The notes beneath the pieces were generated by a model. The model was not told where the DNA came from. It ran no database searches and saw only the letters and a list, made by a program, of their open reading frames with translations. This document shows positions 8,959 to 18,234 of a stretch of DNA of 64,000 nt, piece after piece. The DNA lies in assembly GCA_028135785.1 (NCBI GenBank), contig JAOIHS010000004.1, positions 1 to 64,000 of the forward strand. Direction: 5' to 3'. The stretch's first letter is position 1, and every line of letters starts with the position of its first letter. This stretch comes from SAR86 cluster bacterium (GTDB lineage: Bacteria; Pseudomonadota; Gammaproteobacteria; Magnimaribacterales; AG-339-G14). Made by a program: the position numbers and the translations under genes.

Positions 8959-9520
8959 AATTCCAGAAAATCAAATAGATTTAATTAATATTTTATTTAC
9001 ACAACTAGAGATTACTTATCATAATCAGTTTCACAAGGCTTTTCCGGATGCAGATAGTCTTAAATTAGCAAAACAACTCTGGCTTCAAAAAATTTCTTCC
9101 TTTAAAAATGAAGTTATTTTTAATAGCGTTGATCACATAATGAGTACTTCTGAATATTTACCCTCTTTAAGTAGCGTATTGAAAAAGTGCAAAGAACTTA
9201 CACTGGATGCCAATGGCATTCCTAGTTTAGAAAAGTCCTTTAAAGAAGCTTCAGTATATTGCGATGACCCGTCTAGCCATGAATGGTCTCACCCGTTGGT
9301 TTACCAAACAGGCAAAAGAACAGGGTGGTTCTTTTTAAAAAGCGAGTCTGAGAAAAATGCACTTAAAGAGTTTTCAAAATATTTTGATCTTTTAATTCAA
9401 GATTGGATGGAAGGAAAGAAATTTAGCTCCCCAGAAGTTCCAAAAATAGAAAAAAATAAAGAACCTGTTGATAAGTCAGAGCAGTTAGATTTTATAAAAA
9501 AATTAAAAAATAAGTACTAA
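8942..9520 (+). CDS. Phage lambda P-like replication protein; candidate DnaB helicase loader
   Basis: This 192-residue protein resembles lambda replication protein P in its central part: HKAFPDADSLKLAKQLWLQK, then SVDHIMSTSEYLPSLSSVLK with a following Cys (KKCKEL). The pattern FP...W...(Y/F)LPS...C is the lambda P pattern. Lambda P binds DnaB and delivers it to the origin. The start is a TTG inside the end of the upstream gene; a stop six codons upstream excludes a much longer reading frame and no internal Met lies near. No other phage gene is near, so this looks like a domesticated chromosomal gene. Confidence 0.6.
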   Translation: MNTQIKIPENQIDLINILFTQLEITYHNQFHKAFPDADSLKLAKQLWLQKISSFKNEVIFNSVDHIMSTSEYLPSLSSVLKKCKELTLDANGIPSLEKSFKEASVYCDDPSSHEWSHPLVYQTGKRTGWFFLKSESEKNALKEFSKYFDLLIQDWMEGKKFSSPEVPKIEKNKEPVDKSEQLDFIKKLKNKY

Positions 9521-9596
9521 TTTAAGACGTTTTTTAAATCGCTTCTAATTCCTCATTTATACTTGATATAATGCGTTTTAACCCAATTAAATAACT

Positions 9597-10670
9597 ATGT
9601 TTAGTAAATATATTGCTCTAATTAGAGATACCTTAATGACTCGATCTAATATTGAGTGGTCGGCTATGTTTTTAGGTTTCTCAGCAATTTGGATGGTTTC
9701 TGGTTTTTTTGTAACAGAAGAAGGGAAGCAAGAAATCGTTTTTGATAAAGAATCTACGGTAAGAGTAATTGATCAGACTTCATTACCATATACTCGTGAA
9801 ATTTTAGTTAAGGGATTTGCAGAAGCAGATAAAAAAGTTGAGTTGAAAGCGGAAACATCAGGAAGAGTTATTTCCCTTCCCGCAAAGCAGGGTTCATTTG
9901 TAAAGAAAGGTCAGCCGATATGTTCAATCTTTATGGCAGAAAAAGAATCTTTTTTTAAAAAAGCAGAACTCGAATTCAAATCGGCTGAGAAACTTTTTGA
10001 TGAAGGTTTATATTCTTCTAATCAATTCCAAAATATTAAATCTAATTATGAAAGAGCTAAATTAGAATTAGACAATGCAACCATCAAAGCGCCCTTTCCG
10101 GGCATTGTTGATCGAATTGCTCTCGACGAAGGAGATTTCCTTTCAAGAGGTTCAACCTGTGCAGTATTACTTGATCTTGATCCGATGATAATTAGTGGTG
10201 ATATCTCTGAAACAGATGTTGGATTTATAACCGTTGGTTCTTCAGCAAAGGTAGAAACCTTAGATGGAAGTCAGTATCAAGGGAAAATTAGTTTTATTTC
10301 TTCATCGGCAAATAATAGAACTCATACCTTTAGAATAGAAATCACAGTTGATAATAAATCTGGAAACATTAAAGACGGCGCTTCAGCCAGGATATTTCTT
10401 CAGGGAGAAAATCAGCTAGCTAATTTAGTTCCACTGTCTATATTGAGATTAGACGATGCAGGTGATCTAGGCATAAGAATAGTAGGTAGCTCTGGCTTTG
10501 TTGAATTCGTGAAAATTAAACTCATTCAAGATACTAAGAAAGGTGCTTGGGTCTCTGGATTGCCTAAAAAAACAAGAATAATTACAGTTGGTCAAGACTA
10601 TGTAAGTGATGGTGAAAAAGTAGAAATAGCCATTGATGAGAGATTAATGTCAGATGAACGCATTAATTAA
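9597..10670 (+). CDS. RND efflux periplasmic adaptor (membrane fusion protein)
   Basis: This HlyD/AcrA-family adaptor has an N-terminal membrane anchor (residues about 22-40, AMFLGFSAIWMVSGFF). A split lipoyl domain follows, with halves ETSGRVISLPAKQGSFVKKG and ATIKAPFPGIVDRIALDEGD. Between them lies a short alpha-hairpin (FKSAEKLFDEGLYSSNQF). Beta-barrel sequence comes after. It bridges the inner-membrane pump to an outer-membrane channel. It overlaps the pump gene by 17 nt. No outer-membrane channel gene is adjacent, so a TolC encoded elsewhere is presumably used. Confidence 0.88.
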   Translation: MFSKYIALIRDTLMTRSNIEWSAMFLGFSAIWMVSGFFVTEEGKQEIVFDKESTVRVIDQTSLPYTREILVKGFAEADKKVELKAETSGRVISLPAKQGSFVKKGQPICSIFMAEKESFFKKAELEFKSAEKLFDEGLYSSNQFQNIKSNYERAKLELDNATIKAPFPGIVDRIALDEGDFLSRGSTCAVLLDLDPMIISGDISETDVGFITVGSSAKVETLDGSQYQGKISFISSSANNRTHTFRIEITVDNKSGNIKDGASARIFLQGENQLANLVPLSILRLDDAGDLGIRIVGSSGFVEFVKIKLIQDTKKGAWVSGLPKKTRIITVGQDYVSDGEKVEIAIDERLMSDERIN

Positions 10671-13600
10671 TTTCTTTATAGATAGGTATAAAGCAACCTT
10701 AACTTTCCTTGCTTTAATTCTGGTATGGGGAGTAACTTCTGTATCTCAAATACCGGCTTCAGCTTATTCAGATATAAATATTCCTTACGTTTTTGTATCA
10801 ACCTTTTATGAAGGAGCCTCTCCTGAAGATGTTGAGCGATTAATCACCAGGCCTCTGGAAGATCGACTTAGATCTGTAGACGATTTAAAAGCAATGCAAT
10901 CCTATAGTAGAGATAGCATGTCTTATGTAATTTTAGAATTTCCCGATAATATTCCTAAAGCTGAATCTATGGTCAATGTAAAAGATGCGATAGATGAGAT
11001 ACTTTTAGATCTTCCAGATGAATCTGAAAAACCATTTGTTAAAGAATTTAGCTTTGATGCCTTTCCAGTAATGAATGTGAATTTTGTTTCAGATACTGCC
11101 TCTGAGAGAGAATTAATAGGTTTTGCGAGAGAAGTTGCTAACGAAATTGAAGCCCTTCCTGGGGTATTGGAAGCTGTCCTTAGTGGTGCGCCAGAAGAAG
11201 TGCTAGAAGCGACAATTGATAAAACAAAATTAGACAGTTATAAAGCATCTGCCTTAGATATTTACAATGCAATCCAGCAAAATAATAAAGCAATTCCAGC
11301 AGGCAATATTATTTCTGGAACGGGAAAATTTTCAGTAATTGTTCCTTCTGTTTTTGAAACCGCAGAAGATGTTAAAAATATTCCAGTTTTAGAAAGTAAT
11401 AATGCAGTAGTCTCTTTAGATGAGCTGGTTGACTTAAGAAGAACTTTTAAAGATAGAACGAGTTATGCGAGAGTGAATGGAAGATCTTCATCAACGGTAA
11501 GTGTTCTAAAAAAGACAGATGCAAGAGAAGTTGTTGTAGCTCTGCAAATTGCTTCAATAATTAAAGAAGCTCAAAAAATTCTACCTCCAGATGTTGAAAT
11601 AATCATTACAGAAGATCGAACTAAATACTCAGGTGAATTAATTGAAGAGCTAGCTGGAAATATTCTGACTGCTCTTGTGCTTGTTATGACAATTGTTGTC
11701 GCAGCGATGGGGCTTAGATCTTCGACGATGGTTGCTTTAGCTATTCCAACCTGTTTTCTTTTTGCCTGCATTACATTAAATATTATCGATTACACCTTTA
11801 ACTTCATGGTCTGTTTTGGATTCTTAATTTCTTTAGGAATGCTGATAGATGGAAGTGTTGTAGTGGTTGAATATGCTGATAGAAAAATGAGCGAAGGCAT
11901 GGATAGAATCGAAGCTTATCGCGTAGCAGCTAAAAGAATGTTTTGGCCTGTAATTATTTCAATAGGAACGACGCTAGCAATTTTCTTTCCATTATTTTTT
12001 TGGGAAGGAATTTCTGGACAATTCATGAAGCCAATGATTACAACTTTATTCTTGGTTTTAATTGGCTCAATTCTTTACGCATTAGTTTTTACTCCTGCAA
12101 TTGGTTCTAGATATGCAAATCTAGGAAATAGAAATATCAGAACGTTAAATAATTCAGCGACACTTGAAAGAGGAGACCCTAAATCACTAGATGGTATAAC
12201 AGGTGTTTACGCAAGATTCTTAGATAAATTATTAGATCAACCCGGAAAGGTTATTGCATTTATTTTACTCAGTGTAATCACTATTTATACTCTTTATGGA
12301 GATCATGGTCCTGGTGGCCAATTTTTTGTAGATGAAGATCCGGATACAATCATTGTTGAAGTTCAAGGTAGAGGAAATTTAAACGCAACAGAAACTTTAA
12401 ATTTTTTAAAAGAGATAGAAAAAATAATCTTAACCATCAAAGGTCCAGAAAGTGTTTACTTGGAACAAAGCGGTGATGGCGATCCTAGAGACAGAGGAAA
12501 TGCTGATACTGTAGGTAAAATATACGTAGGTATGCCCTTCGATAGAGATGCTCTTATTCAAACAGGTGCGGCGGTAGTGATAGAGCTAAAAGAAAAATTG
12601 AAAGATATTCCTGGGATAAAAGTTGCAGTTAGAGTAAGAGATAGCGGCCCCCCGACTGATAACCCAATAGAAATAGATATTTTTGGACGTGATTACCAAA
12701 TGGTTTATGAAGCAACTGCTGCATTAACTCAATTTATGGATCAAAATATTCCAGGTGCAATTAATGTTTACAGCACTATTCCTGAACCTCAATTGAAGTG
12801 GAAAATAAATATTGATAAAGAAAAAGCATCGCAATTTGGTGTCACCACTTCAGAAATTGGCACAGCAATTCAATTTTTAACTGCCGGCGTAAAAGTAGGC
12901 GAATATCGTCCTGCTGATCTAGATGAATCGATTGATATTAGAGTCAGATTTCCAGAAGAACAGAGAAGACTGGATTTATTTGATCAGCTTACAATCAATA
13001 CTAGATATGGAAGTGTTCCTTTAAGTAGTTTTGTCTCAATTAAGCCATCTTACGAAGCTCCTGCAATTAGAAGAGTCGAAGGAGAAAGAGCATTTACCGT
13101 TGCAGCTGACTATGCACCAGGTGCTCTTACCGAAGAAGTAATGCCTAGAATTGAACAATGGATAGAAGACAATAATGAATATAAAAAATTAGTATTCGAT
13201 TTTGGGGGGCAAGCTGAGCAATCTGCTGCAGATGCTGCATTTTTTGTTTCTGCTGCTACTGTAGGCCTATTTTTAATGGCAATTTTATTGATGATTCAGT
13301 TAAATAGTTTTTATCAGGTTTGGATTGTAATTTCTGCAGTTTTTTTATCAACAGCAGGAGTTTATCTAGGTCACCTAATAACTCAATTCCCTTCTAGCTT
13401 TCTATTTACTAATTTAGGAATAATTGCTCTTGCTGGAATTGTTGTAAATAATAATATTGTTCTAGTTGATACCTTTAACGTCTTGAAAAAAGAATTTGTA
13501 AATGCGCCTATTAAAGATTTGATAATCAGAACAGCGGCACAAAGAATAAGACCGATCGTACTAACTACTGCTACAACCGTTGTTGGCTTATTGCCTTTGG

Positions 13601-13818
13601 CTTTGGGTTTGGGTGTCGACTTAATGTCTAGAGAAATTGGTATCGGCGGAAGAGTTGTTGAATGGTGGACGCCATTATCATTTGCAGTTGTTTGCGGCCT
13701 ATCCTTTGCTTCAATTATGACTTTAATCCTTACTCCTTGCTGGTTGATGCTTCCAACCAAAATTAAAGAATTGTTTGCTCAATTTAATTCTGTAAAATCA
13801 AGTTCTGAAACAGCATAA
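10654..13818 (+). CDS. RND-family efflux transporter permease (AcrB-like)
   Basis: This is a 1054-residue resistance-nodulation-division pump with the usual duplicated layout: TM1, a large periplasmic loop, TM2-6, then a repeat. Family stretches include YPGxSPEDVE-like FYEGASPEDVERLITRPLED and the TM4 segment LGMLIDGSVVVVEYADRKM. The proton-relay Asp pair of AcrB is here Asp399-Gly400, and the AcrB Lys940 position is Asn932 (GIVVNNNIVLVD). The pump is therefore not an AcrB orthologue but belongs to a DG/NN subgroup. The substrate is unknown. It forms an operon with the adaptor gene. Confidence 0.88.
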   Translation: MNALINFFIDRYKATLTFLALILVWGVTSVSQIPASAYSDINIPYVFVSTFYEGASPEDVERLITRPLEDRLRSVDDLKAMQSYSRDSMSYVILEFPDNIPKAESMVNVKDAIDEILLDLPDESEKPFVKEFSFDAFPVMNVNFVSDTASERELIGFAREVANEIEALPGVLEAVLSGAPEEVLEATIDKTKLDSYKASALDIYNAIQQNNKAIPAGNIISGTGKFSVIVPSVFETAEDVKNIPVLESNNAVVSLDELVDLRRTFKDRTSYARVNGRSSSTVSVLKKTDAREVVVALQIASIIKEAQKILPPDVEIIITEDRTKYSGELIEELAGNILTALVLVMTIVVAAMGLRSSTMVALAIPTCFLFACITLNIIDYTFNFMVCFGFLISLGMLIDGSVVVVEYADRKMSEGMDRIEAYRVAAKRMFWPVIISIGTTLAIFFPLFFWEGISGQFMKPMITTLFLVLIGSILYALVFTPAIGSRYANLGNRNIRTLNNSATLERGDPKSLDGITGVYARFLDKLLDQPGKVIAFILLSVITIYTLYGDHGPGGQFFVDEDPDTIIVEVQGRGNLNATETLNFLKEIEKIILTIKGPESVYLEQSGDGDPRDRGNADTVGKIYVGMPFDRDALIQTGAAVVIELKEKLKDIPGIKVAVRVRDSGPPTDNPIEIDIFGRDYQMVYEATAALTQFMDQNIPGAINVYSTIPEPQLKWKINIDKEKASQFGVTTSEIGTAIQFLTAGVKVGEYRPADLDESIDIRVRFPEEQRRLDLFDQLTINTRYGSVPLSSFVSIKPSYEAPAIRRVEGERAFTVAADYAPGALTEEVMPRIEQWIEDNNEYKKLVFDFGGQAEQSAADAAFFVSAATVGLFLMAILLMIQLNSFYQVWIVISAVFLSTAGVYLGHLITQFPSSFLFTNLGIIALAGIVVNNNIVLVDTFNVLKKEFVNAPIKDLIIRTAAQRIRPIVLTTATTVVGLLPLALGLGVDLMSREIGIGGRVVEWWTPLSFAVVCGLSFASIMTLILTPCWLMLPTKIKELFAQFNSVKSSSETA

Positions 13819-13826
13819 TAGTTAAA

Positions 13827-14063
13827 ATGAGCGAAAAAAATAGCACCAAAGACTTTGAATCTTCTTTAGAAAAATTAGAAGAAATAGTAGCAGAACTTGA
13901 ATCTGGAGATCTCCCTTTAGAAAAGTCTATCAAAGCATTTGAGGATGGTATTAAACTTACCAGACATTGCCAAAATTTATTATCAAAAGCTGAGTTAAAA
14001 ATACAAAAGCTAGTAGAGTCCAGTGATGGCTCTTTAGATTTAGAAGCTTTTGATGAAGATTGA
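13827..14063 (+). CDS. xseB: Exodeoxyribonuclease VII small subunit
   Basis: This 78-residue XseB binds XseA to form the exonuclease that degrades single-stranded DNA. It shows the full family pattern: FESSLEKLEEIVAELESGDL, PLEKSIKAFEDGIKL and a Cys-containing helix CQNLLSKAELKIQKL. It is the first gene of the conserved xseB-ispA-dxs operon and overlaps ispA by 11 nt. Confidence 0.94.
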   Translation: MSEKNSTKDFESSLEKLEEIVAELESGDLPLEKSIKAFEDGIKLTRHCQNLLSKAELKIQKLVESSDGSLDLEAFDED

Positions 14064-14949
14064 TGAAGTAAGTTTTCTGGAGAATAATCTTTCTAGAATT
14101 GACGATGCTATTTTTAAATCCCTGCCTCCAAAAGATTATTCATTAATATCAGAAGCCATTCATTACTCAATTATGAATGGAGGAAAAAGAATCAGACCTC
14201 AACTTATTTTAATGATGAGTAATTCAATAAAAGTTGATGTATCAAACAAAACGATAGATCTAATTGCGGCTGCCGGAGAATTAATTCACTGCTACTCTTT
14301 AATTCATGATGATTTACCTGCAATGGACGATGATGATTACAGAAGAGGTCAATTGAGTTGTCATAAAAAATTTGGTGAAGCTACAGCAATTTTAGCGGGT
14401 GATGCTATTCAACCCCTTGCTTTAGAGATATTAACTACTATAGAAGACCCAAATTTAAGTGCTGAAATAAAATTGATGATTATTAACCTTTTTTCAAAAG
14501 CTTGTGGCCCAAAAGGCATGGTTGAGGGACAAAGTAGAGATATTTTATCTGAAAATACTTCTTTATCTGAAAAAGAACTAGATGAAATGCATTATTTAAA
14601 AACTGGTAAATTAATAGAAGCTTGTGTCATGTGTGTTTGCTTATTAAAAAAAGATATTACACAAACCCATATAAACGCATTTATTAAATTTTCTCAAAAA
14701 TTTGGTTTAGCTTTTCAGATTAGAGATGATGTTCTAGATGTCATAGGCGATGAAAAAATAATAGGTAAGCCTGTTAATTCTGATATTGAAAAAAATAAGT
14801 CTACCTATCCTTCCGTACTAGGAGTCGATGAATCCCAAAAGAAAGCGGAAGATTTAGGCAATGAAGCGATGAACATTTTAAAAGATTTGCCTTATGATAC
14901 TTCAGAGCTTGAAAGTCTTTGTTTCTTAATAGTGTCTAGGAATAGTTAA
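14053..14949 (+). CDS. ispA: (2E,6E)-farnesyl diphosphate synthase
   Basis: This trans-prenyl diphosphate synthase joins IPP to DMAPP and GPP to make farnesyl diphosphate for ubiquinone and undecaprenyl phosphate. The first Asp-rich motif is LIHDDLPAMDDDDYRRG and the second is FQIRDDVLDVIGD. GGKRIRPQL binds IPP. I start at the ATG (MKIDEV) immediately after an in-frame TTG; it overlaps the xseB 3' end. It lies between xseB and dxs, the standard arrangement. Confidence 0.95.
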   Translation: MKIDEVSFLENNLSRIDDAIFKSLPPKDYSLISEAIHYSIMNGGKRIRPQLILMMSNSIKVDVSNKTIDLIAAAGELIHCYSLIHDDLPAMDDDDYRRGQLSCHKKFGEATAILAGDAIQPLALEILTTIEDPNLSAEIKLMIINLFSKACGPKGMVEGQSRDILSENTSLSEKELDEMHYLKTGKLIEACVMCVCLLKKDITQTHINAFIKFSQKFGLAFQIRDDVLDVIGDEKIIGKPVNSDIEKNKSTYPSVLGVDESQKKAEDLGNEAMNILKDLPYDTSELESLCFLIVSRNS

Positions 14950-14953
14950 AGTA

Positions 14954-16822
14954 ATGAAAAAATTTAAAAAATTTCCAAATTCAAAACCGCAGACACCTTT
15001 ATTAGATTCTTTAAATGATCTCAAAAAATTATCAAACTTTAGTAATAAAGAACTTATTAAGTTAGCAGATGAGCTCAGAGAATATCTTTTATATTCAACT
15101 AACCAATCAGGAGGACATTTTGGAGCAGGTTTAGGCGTCATAGAGCTTACTGTTGCCCTGCATCATGTATTTAATGCTCCACAGGACAAGATAATTTGGG
15201 ATGTCGGTCATCAAGCATACCCACATAAAATCTTAACGGGCAGAAAAGATAAAATGATGACCATCAGACATAAAGATGGTTTAGATCCATTTCCTTCAAA
15301 AAAAGAAAGTGAATATGATGCCTTTGGCGTTGGACATTCAAGCACATCTATCAGCGCAGCTTTGGGCATGGCCCTCGCTGGATCACCTCTAAATAAATAT
15401 ATATCTGTCATTGGTGATGGTGCCATAACAGCTGGAATGGCTTATGAAGCCTTAGCTCATGCAGGGTCTGTAGAGAATAATTTACTAGTCATTTTGAATG
15501 ATAACAACATGTCTATATCAAATAATACAGGTGGTATTTCTAATTACTTAGCAAAAATATGGTCTAGTAAATGGTACATACAAGCTCGTGAAGGCGGTAA
15601 AACCGTTCTGAGAATGATACCTTCTGCCAAACGATTTGCTAAGCGTACGGAAAGTCATATTAAAGGCATGCTTTCTCCTGGAACTCTTTTTGAAGAGCTT
15701 GGATTTCAATACATTGGCCCAATGGATGGTCACGATTTAAAAGGCATTGTGAGAACTCTCAAAAATATTAAAGATTTATCTGGGCCAATTTTTTTGCATT
15801 TAGTTACACAAAAGGGAAAAGGCTTTATCCCGGCAGAATTTGATCCAATAAAATATCATGCTATTTCAAAAAAGGATTTAAATTTGTCTTCGAAGAATAT
15901 GGGGCTTAAATATCAAGATGTATTTGGTGAATGGTTGACTTATAAAGGAGAAGAAGGTGACAAAGATTTAGTAGCTATAACTCCAGCAATGTCAGAGGGC
16001 TCTGGCATGGTAAATTTTGCAAATCAATTTCCTGATCAGTTTCATGACGTTGCTATAGCTGAGCAGCACAGCATGACTTTAGCAGCGGGTTTTGCATGTG
16101 AAGGTAAAAAACCAGTTCTAGCAATATATTCAACATTCTTACAAAGAGCTTATGATCAACTCATTCATGATGTTGCATTGCAAAATCTTAATGTTTTACT
16201 AGGAATAGATAGAGCTGGATTCGTTGGAGAAGATGGAGCTACCCATGCAGGAATATTTGATTTAACTTACCTTAGGTGTATTCCTAATATGCTCATCATG
16301 ACACCATCAAATGAAGATGAGTGTTGGAAAATGCTAAATACTGGTTACGATTTCAATGGTCCAGCAGCAGTGAGGTACCCAAGGGGAAATGGTCCAGGTG
16401 AAAACGTCTCAAAGGGTAAAGAATTAATAGAAATAGGTAAGGGAAAAGTAATTAAAGAAGTAGATTCAAAAATTGCTATTTTGTCTTTTGGTGCAGTTCT
16501 GGATTTATGTTCTAATGTTTCTGATGAGCTCGATACTACTTTAGTTGATATGCGCTTTGTAAAACCTTTAGACGAAGATTTGATAAAAAATATTTGCAAA
16601 AATCACGATTTAATAGTTACCGTTGAAGAAAATGTAGTTGCTGGTGGAGCAGGGTCGGGTGTGAATGAGTTCATTCATGCTAATTCTTTAGAAGTTGATT
16701 TATTAAATATAGGAATTCCCGACGAATTTCCTGCTGTAGGTACACATGCTGACCAAAAAGATTCAGCTGGATTAAACTCTGAAGAAATAATTAAGAAAAT
16801 AAGAATAAAAATAAACAGGTGA
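14954..16822 (+). CDS. dxs: 1-deoxy-D-xylulose-5-phosphate synthase
   Basis: This thiamine-diphosphate enzyme catalyses the first step of the MEP isoprenoid pathway from pyruvate and glyceraldehyde 3-phosphate. Signatures are WDVGHQAYPHKILTGR, the ThDP motif GDGAITAGMAYEALAHAG ending in NDNNMSIS, the catalytic-Glu region IAEQHSMTLAAGFA and DRAGFVGEDGATHAGIFDL. The length of 622 residues is normal. The last 32 nt overlap the convergent pgpA gene, an unusually deep tail-to-tail overlap. Confidence 0.96.
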   Translation: MKKFKKFPNSKPQTPLLDSLNDLKKLSNFSNKELIKLADELREYLLYSTNQSGGHFGAGLGVIELTVALHHVFNAPQDKIIWDVGHQAYPHKILTGRKDKMMTIRHKDGLDPFPSKKESEYDAFGVGHSSTSISAALGMALAGSPLNKYISVIGDGAITAGMAYEALAHAGSVENNLLVILNDNNMSISNNTGGISNYLAKIWSSKWYIQAREGGKTVLRMIPSAKRFAKRTESHIKGMLSPGTLFEELGFQYIGPMDGHDLKGIVRTLKNIKDLSGPIFLHLVTQKGKGFIPAEFDPIKYHAISKKDLNLSSKNMGLKYQDVFGEWLTYKGEEGDKDLVAITPAMSEGSGMVNFANQFPDQFHDVAIAEQHSMTLAAGFACEGKKPVLAIYSTFLQRAYDQLIHDVALQNLNVLLGIDRAGFVGEDGATHAGIFDLTYLRCIPNMLIMTPSNEDECWKMLNTGYDFNGPAAVRYPRGNGPGENVSKGKELIEIGKGKVIKEVDSKIAILSFGAVLDLCSNVSDELDTTLVDMRFVKPLDEDLIKNICKNHDLIVTVEENVVAGGAGSGVNEFIHANSLEVDLLNIGIPDEFPAVGTHADQKDSAGLNSEEIIKKIRIKINR

Positions 16823-17294
16823 AGATAGCTGCATAAATTCCTGCGACTAGATCATCTAAAACTACACCAAATCCACTTTTCATTTTTTCATCTATCAGAG
16901 ATATTGGATAAGGCTTCCAAATATCAAATAATCTAAATAGAAAAAAGGCTACTACAGAATACAAAAGTATCTCTCTAACCATGATCAAACCTGTTAGAGG
17001 TAAAAAAGCTATCCATAATCCTGCAAGCTCATCTATGACGATAGACTTTTGATCTTTGTCCTTTTTACTGAGCTGTCGAGTGGCTAAATGACAAACTATG
17101 ATTGAAACGATAACTATGGAAGCTGTTAGTAAGATTATTATTTCAGAGCTAAGCGAGAGATATATAACAACATACAAATAGGCAATTAATGCAGCTAATG
17201 AGCCCCATGTGCCCGGTGCTAAAGGAAGCAATCCAATACCAAATAAAGTAGCCAAGAGATGACTAGGTTTTTTTAAAATTGGAAAACTATTCAT
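16791..17294 (-). CDS. pgpA: Phosphatidylglycerophosphatase A
   Basis: PgpA dephosphorylates phosphatidylglycerophosphate to phosphatidylglycerol at the inner membrane. Family stretches are FGIGLLPLAPGTWGSLAAL near the N-terminus, VIDELAGLWIAF in the middle and FDIWKPYPISLIDE with VVLDDLVAGIYA near the end, plus several hydrophobic helices. I use the ATG at 17294, which overlaps the thiL stop by 8 nt. A TTG nine codons further upstream lies deeper in thiL. The thiL-pgpA pairing is conserved from E. coli. Confidence 0.93.
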   Translation of the reverse strand: MNSFPILKKPSHLLATLFGIGLLPLAPGTWGSLAALIAYLYVVIYLSLSSEIIILLTASIVIVSIIVCHLATRQLSKKDKDQKSIVIDELAGLWIAFLPLTGLIMVREILLYSVVAFFLFRLFDIWKPYPISLIDEKMKSGFGVVLDDLVAGIYAAIFTCLFLFLFS

Positions 17295-18234
17295 TGAAGT
17301 GATTGTATCCAGCTTGATCAAAGTGAATTTCTTTTTCGTTATCGAATACCTCTACTTTGTTCCCCTCTTTCATAACGCCAATCTTAGTTGCCTTTATAGA
17401 ATATTTGGCAATTAATTGATTTAAATCTTTTTCTTTAGATGGAGGCAAAGAAAAACATAACTCATAATCATCTCCCCAAGTTAAGGCTCTGTCGTAAGTT
17501 CCAGAAAAAGGAATTTCTTCTAAAAATAAATTAGCACCTAGTTTGCTCTGTTCACATATATGATTTAGATCGCCTAGCAAACCATCGGATAAATCGATAC
17601 AACTGTTAGCTATCAAAGAAAGTTCTTTGGCAAATTCAAATTCAATTTTTGGCTTTAAATACTTATTTGTATAAGTGATTTCATGATCATTTAAGTATCT
17701 ATTTTCCTTTAAAAAATTCAAGCCTAAATAGGCATCGCCAAGAGTCCCAGTTACATAAATATCATCTTCTGATTGAGCACCGGCTCTAGACATAAAATTA
17801 TCTTTATCTATAGAGCCGCAAACACCAACTGAAACTGAACATTCTTTACCCTTAGCTAGATCGCCACCCAGAACTGGAACTTTATAGGTATTCACAAACT
17901 CGATGATGCCCCGAGCAAAATCTTCTATCCAACTCTTATCTTGTGTCGCTAAGACCAAAGAAATAGATATCCATTTTAAAGATCCGCCGCAAGCTGCGAT
18001 ATCACTTGCTGCAACAACACAAGATCTAAAAGCAATCTTGTTAGGCTCTAAATTTTCTAGAAAGTGGACGCCGGATACTGAAACGTCGGTTGAGAAAATT
18101 AACTCTTTATTTTTTTCTGAAAACAACCCAGCATCATCGCCTGGACCAATTAGCAAATCAGAGGAATCATGAAATTGATTCCCCAGATCTAAAAAAAATT
18201 CTTTAAGAATTGAGAATTCATCCGTTTCTTTCAT
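17287..18234 (-). CDS. thiL: Thiamine-monophosphate kinase
   Basis: ThiL phosphorylates thiamine monophosphate to thiamine diphosphate, the cofactor of the neighbouring Dxs. It belongs to the PurM/AIR-synthase fold. Recognisable parts are IGPGDDAGLF, LIFSTDVSVSGVHF, VLGGDLAKGKECSVSVGV and IDLSDGLLGDL, then TWGDDYELCFSLP. The start codon lies in the loop of a long inverted repeat shared with the end of the upstream thiolase intergenic region. No convincing Shine-Dalgarno site is visible. Confidence 0.93.
   Translation of the reverse strand: MKETDEFSILKEFFLDLGNQFHDSSDLLIGPGDDAGLFSEKNKELIFSTDVSVSGVHFLENLEPNKIAFRSCVVAASDIAACGGSLKWISISLVLATQDKSWIEDFARGIIEFVNTYKVPVLGGDLAKGKECSVSVGVCGSIDKDNFMSRAGAQSEDDIYVTGTLGDAYLGLNFLKENRYLNDHEITYTNKYLKPKIEFEFAKELSLIANSCIDLSDGLLGDLNHICEQSKLGANLFLEEIPFSGTYDRALTWGDDYELCFSLPPSKEKDLNQLIAKYSIKATKIGVMKEGNKVEVFDNEKEIHFDQAGYNHFNE

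Noticed and set aside
8002-9520. Prophage or phage remnant
   Set aside because: Only the replication-like pair is present; there is no integrase, structural or lysis gene and the flanks are core genes.
13383-13760. 125-codon minus-strand open frame inside the RND pump gene
   Set aside because: It is antisense to a clearly conserved coding region and its product has no recognisable family pattern.
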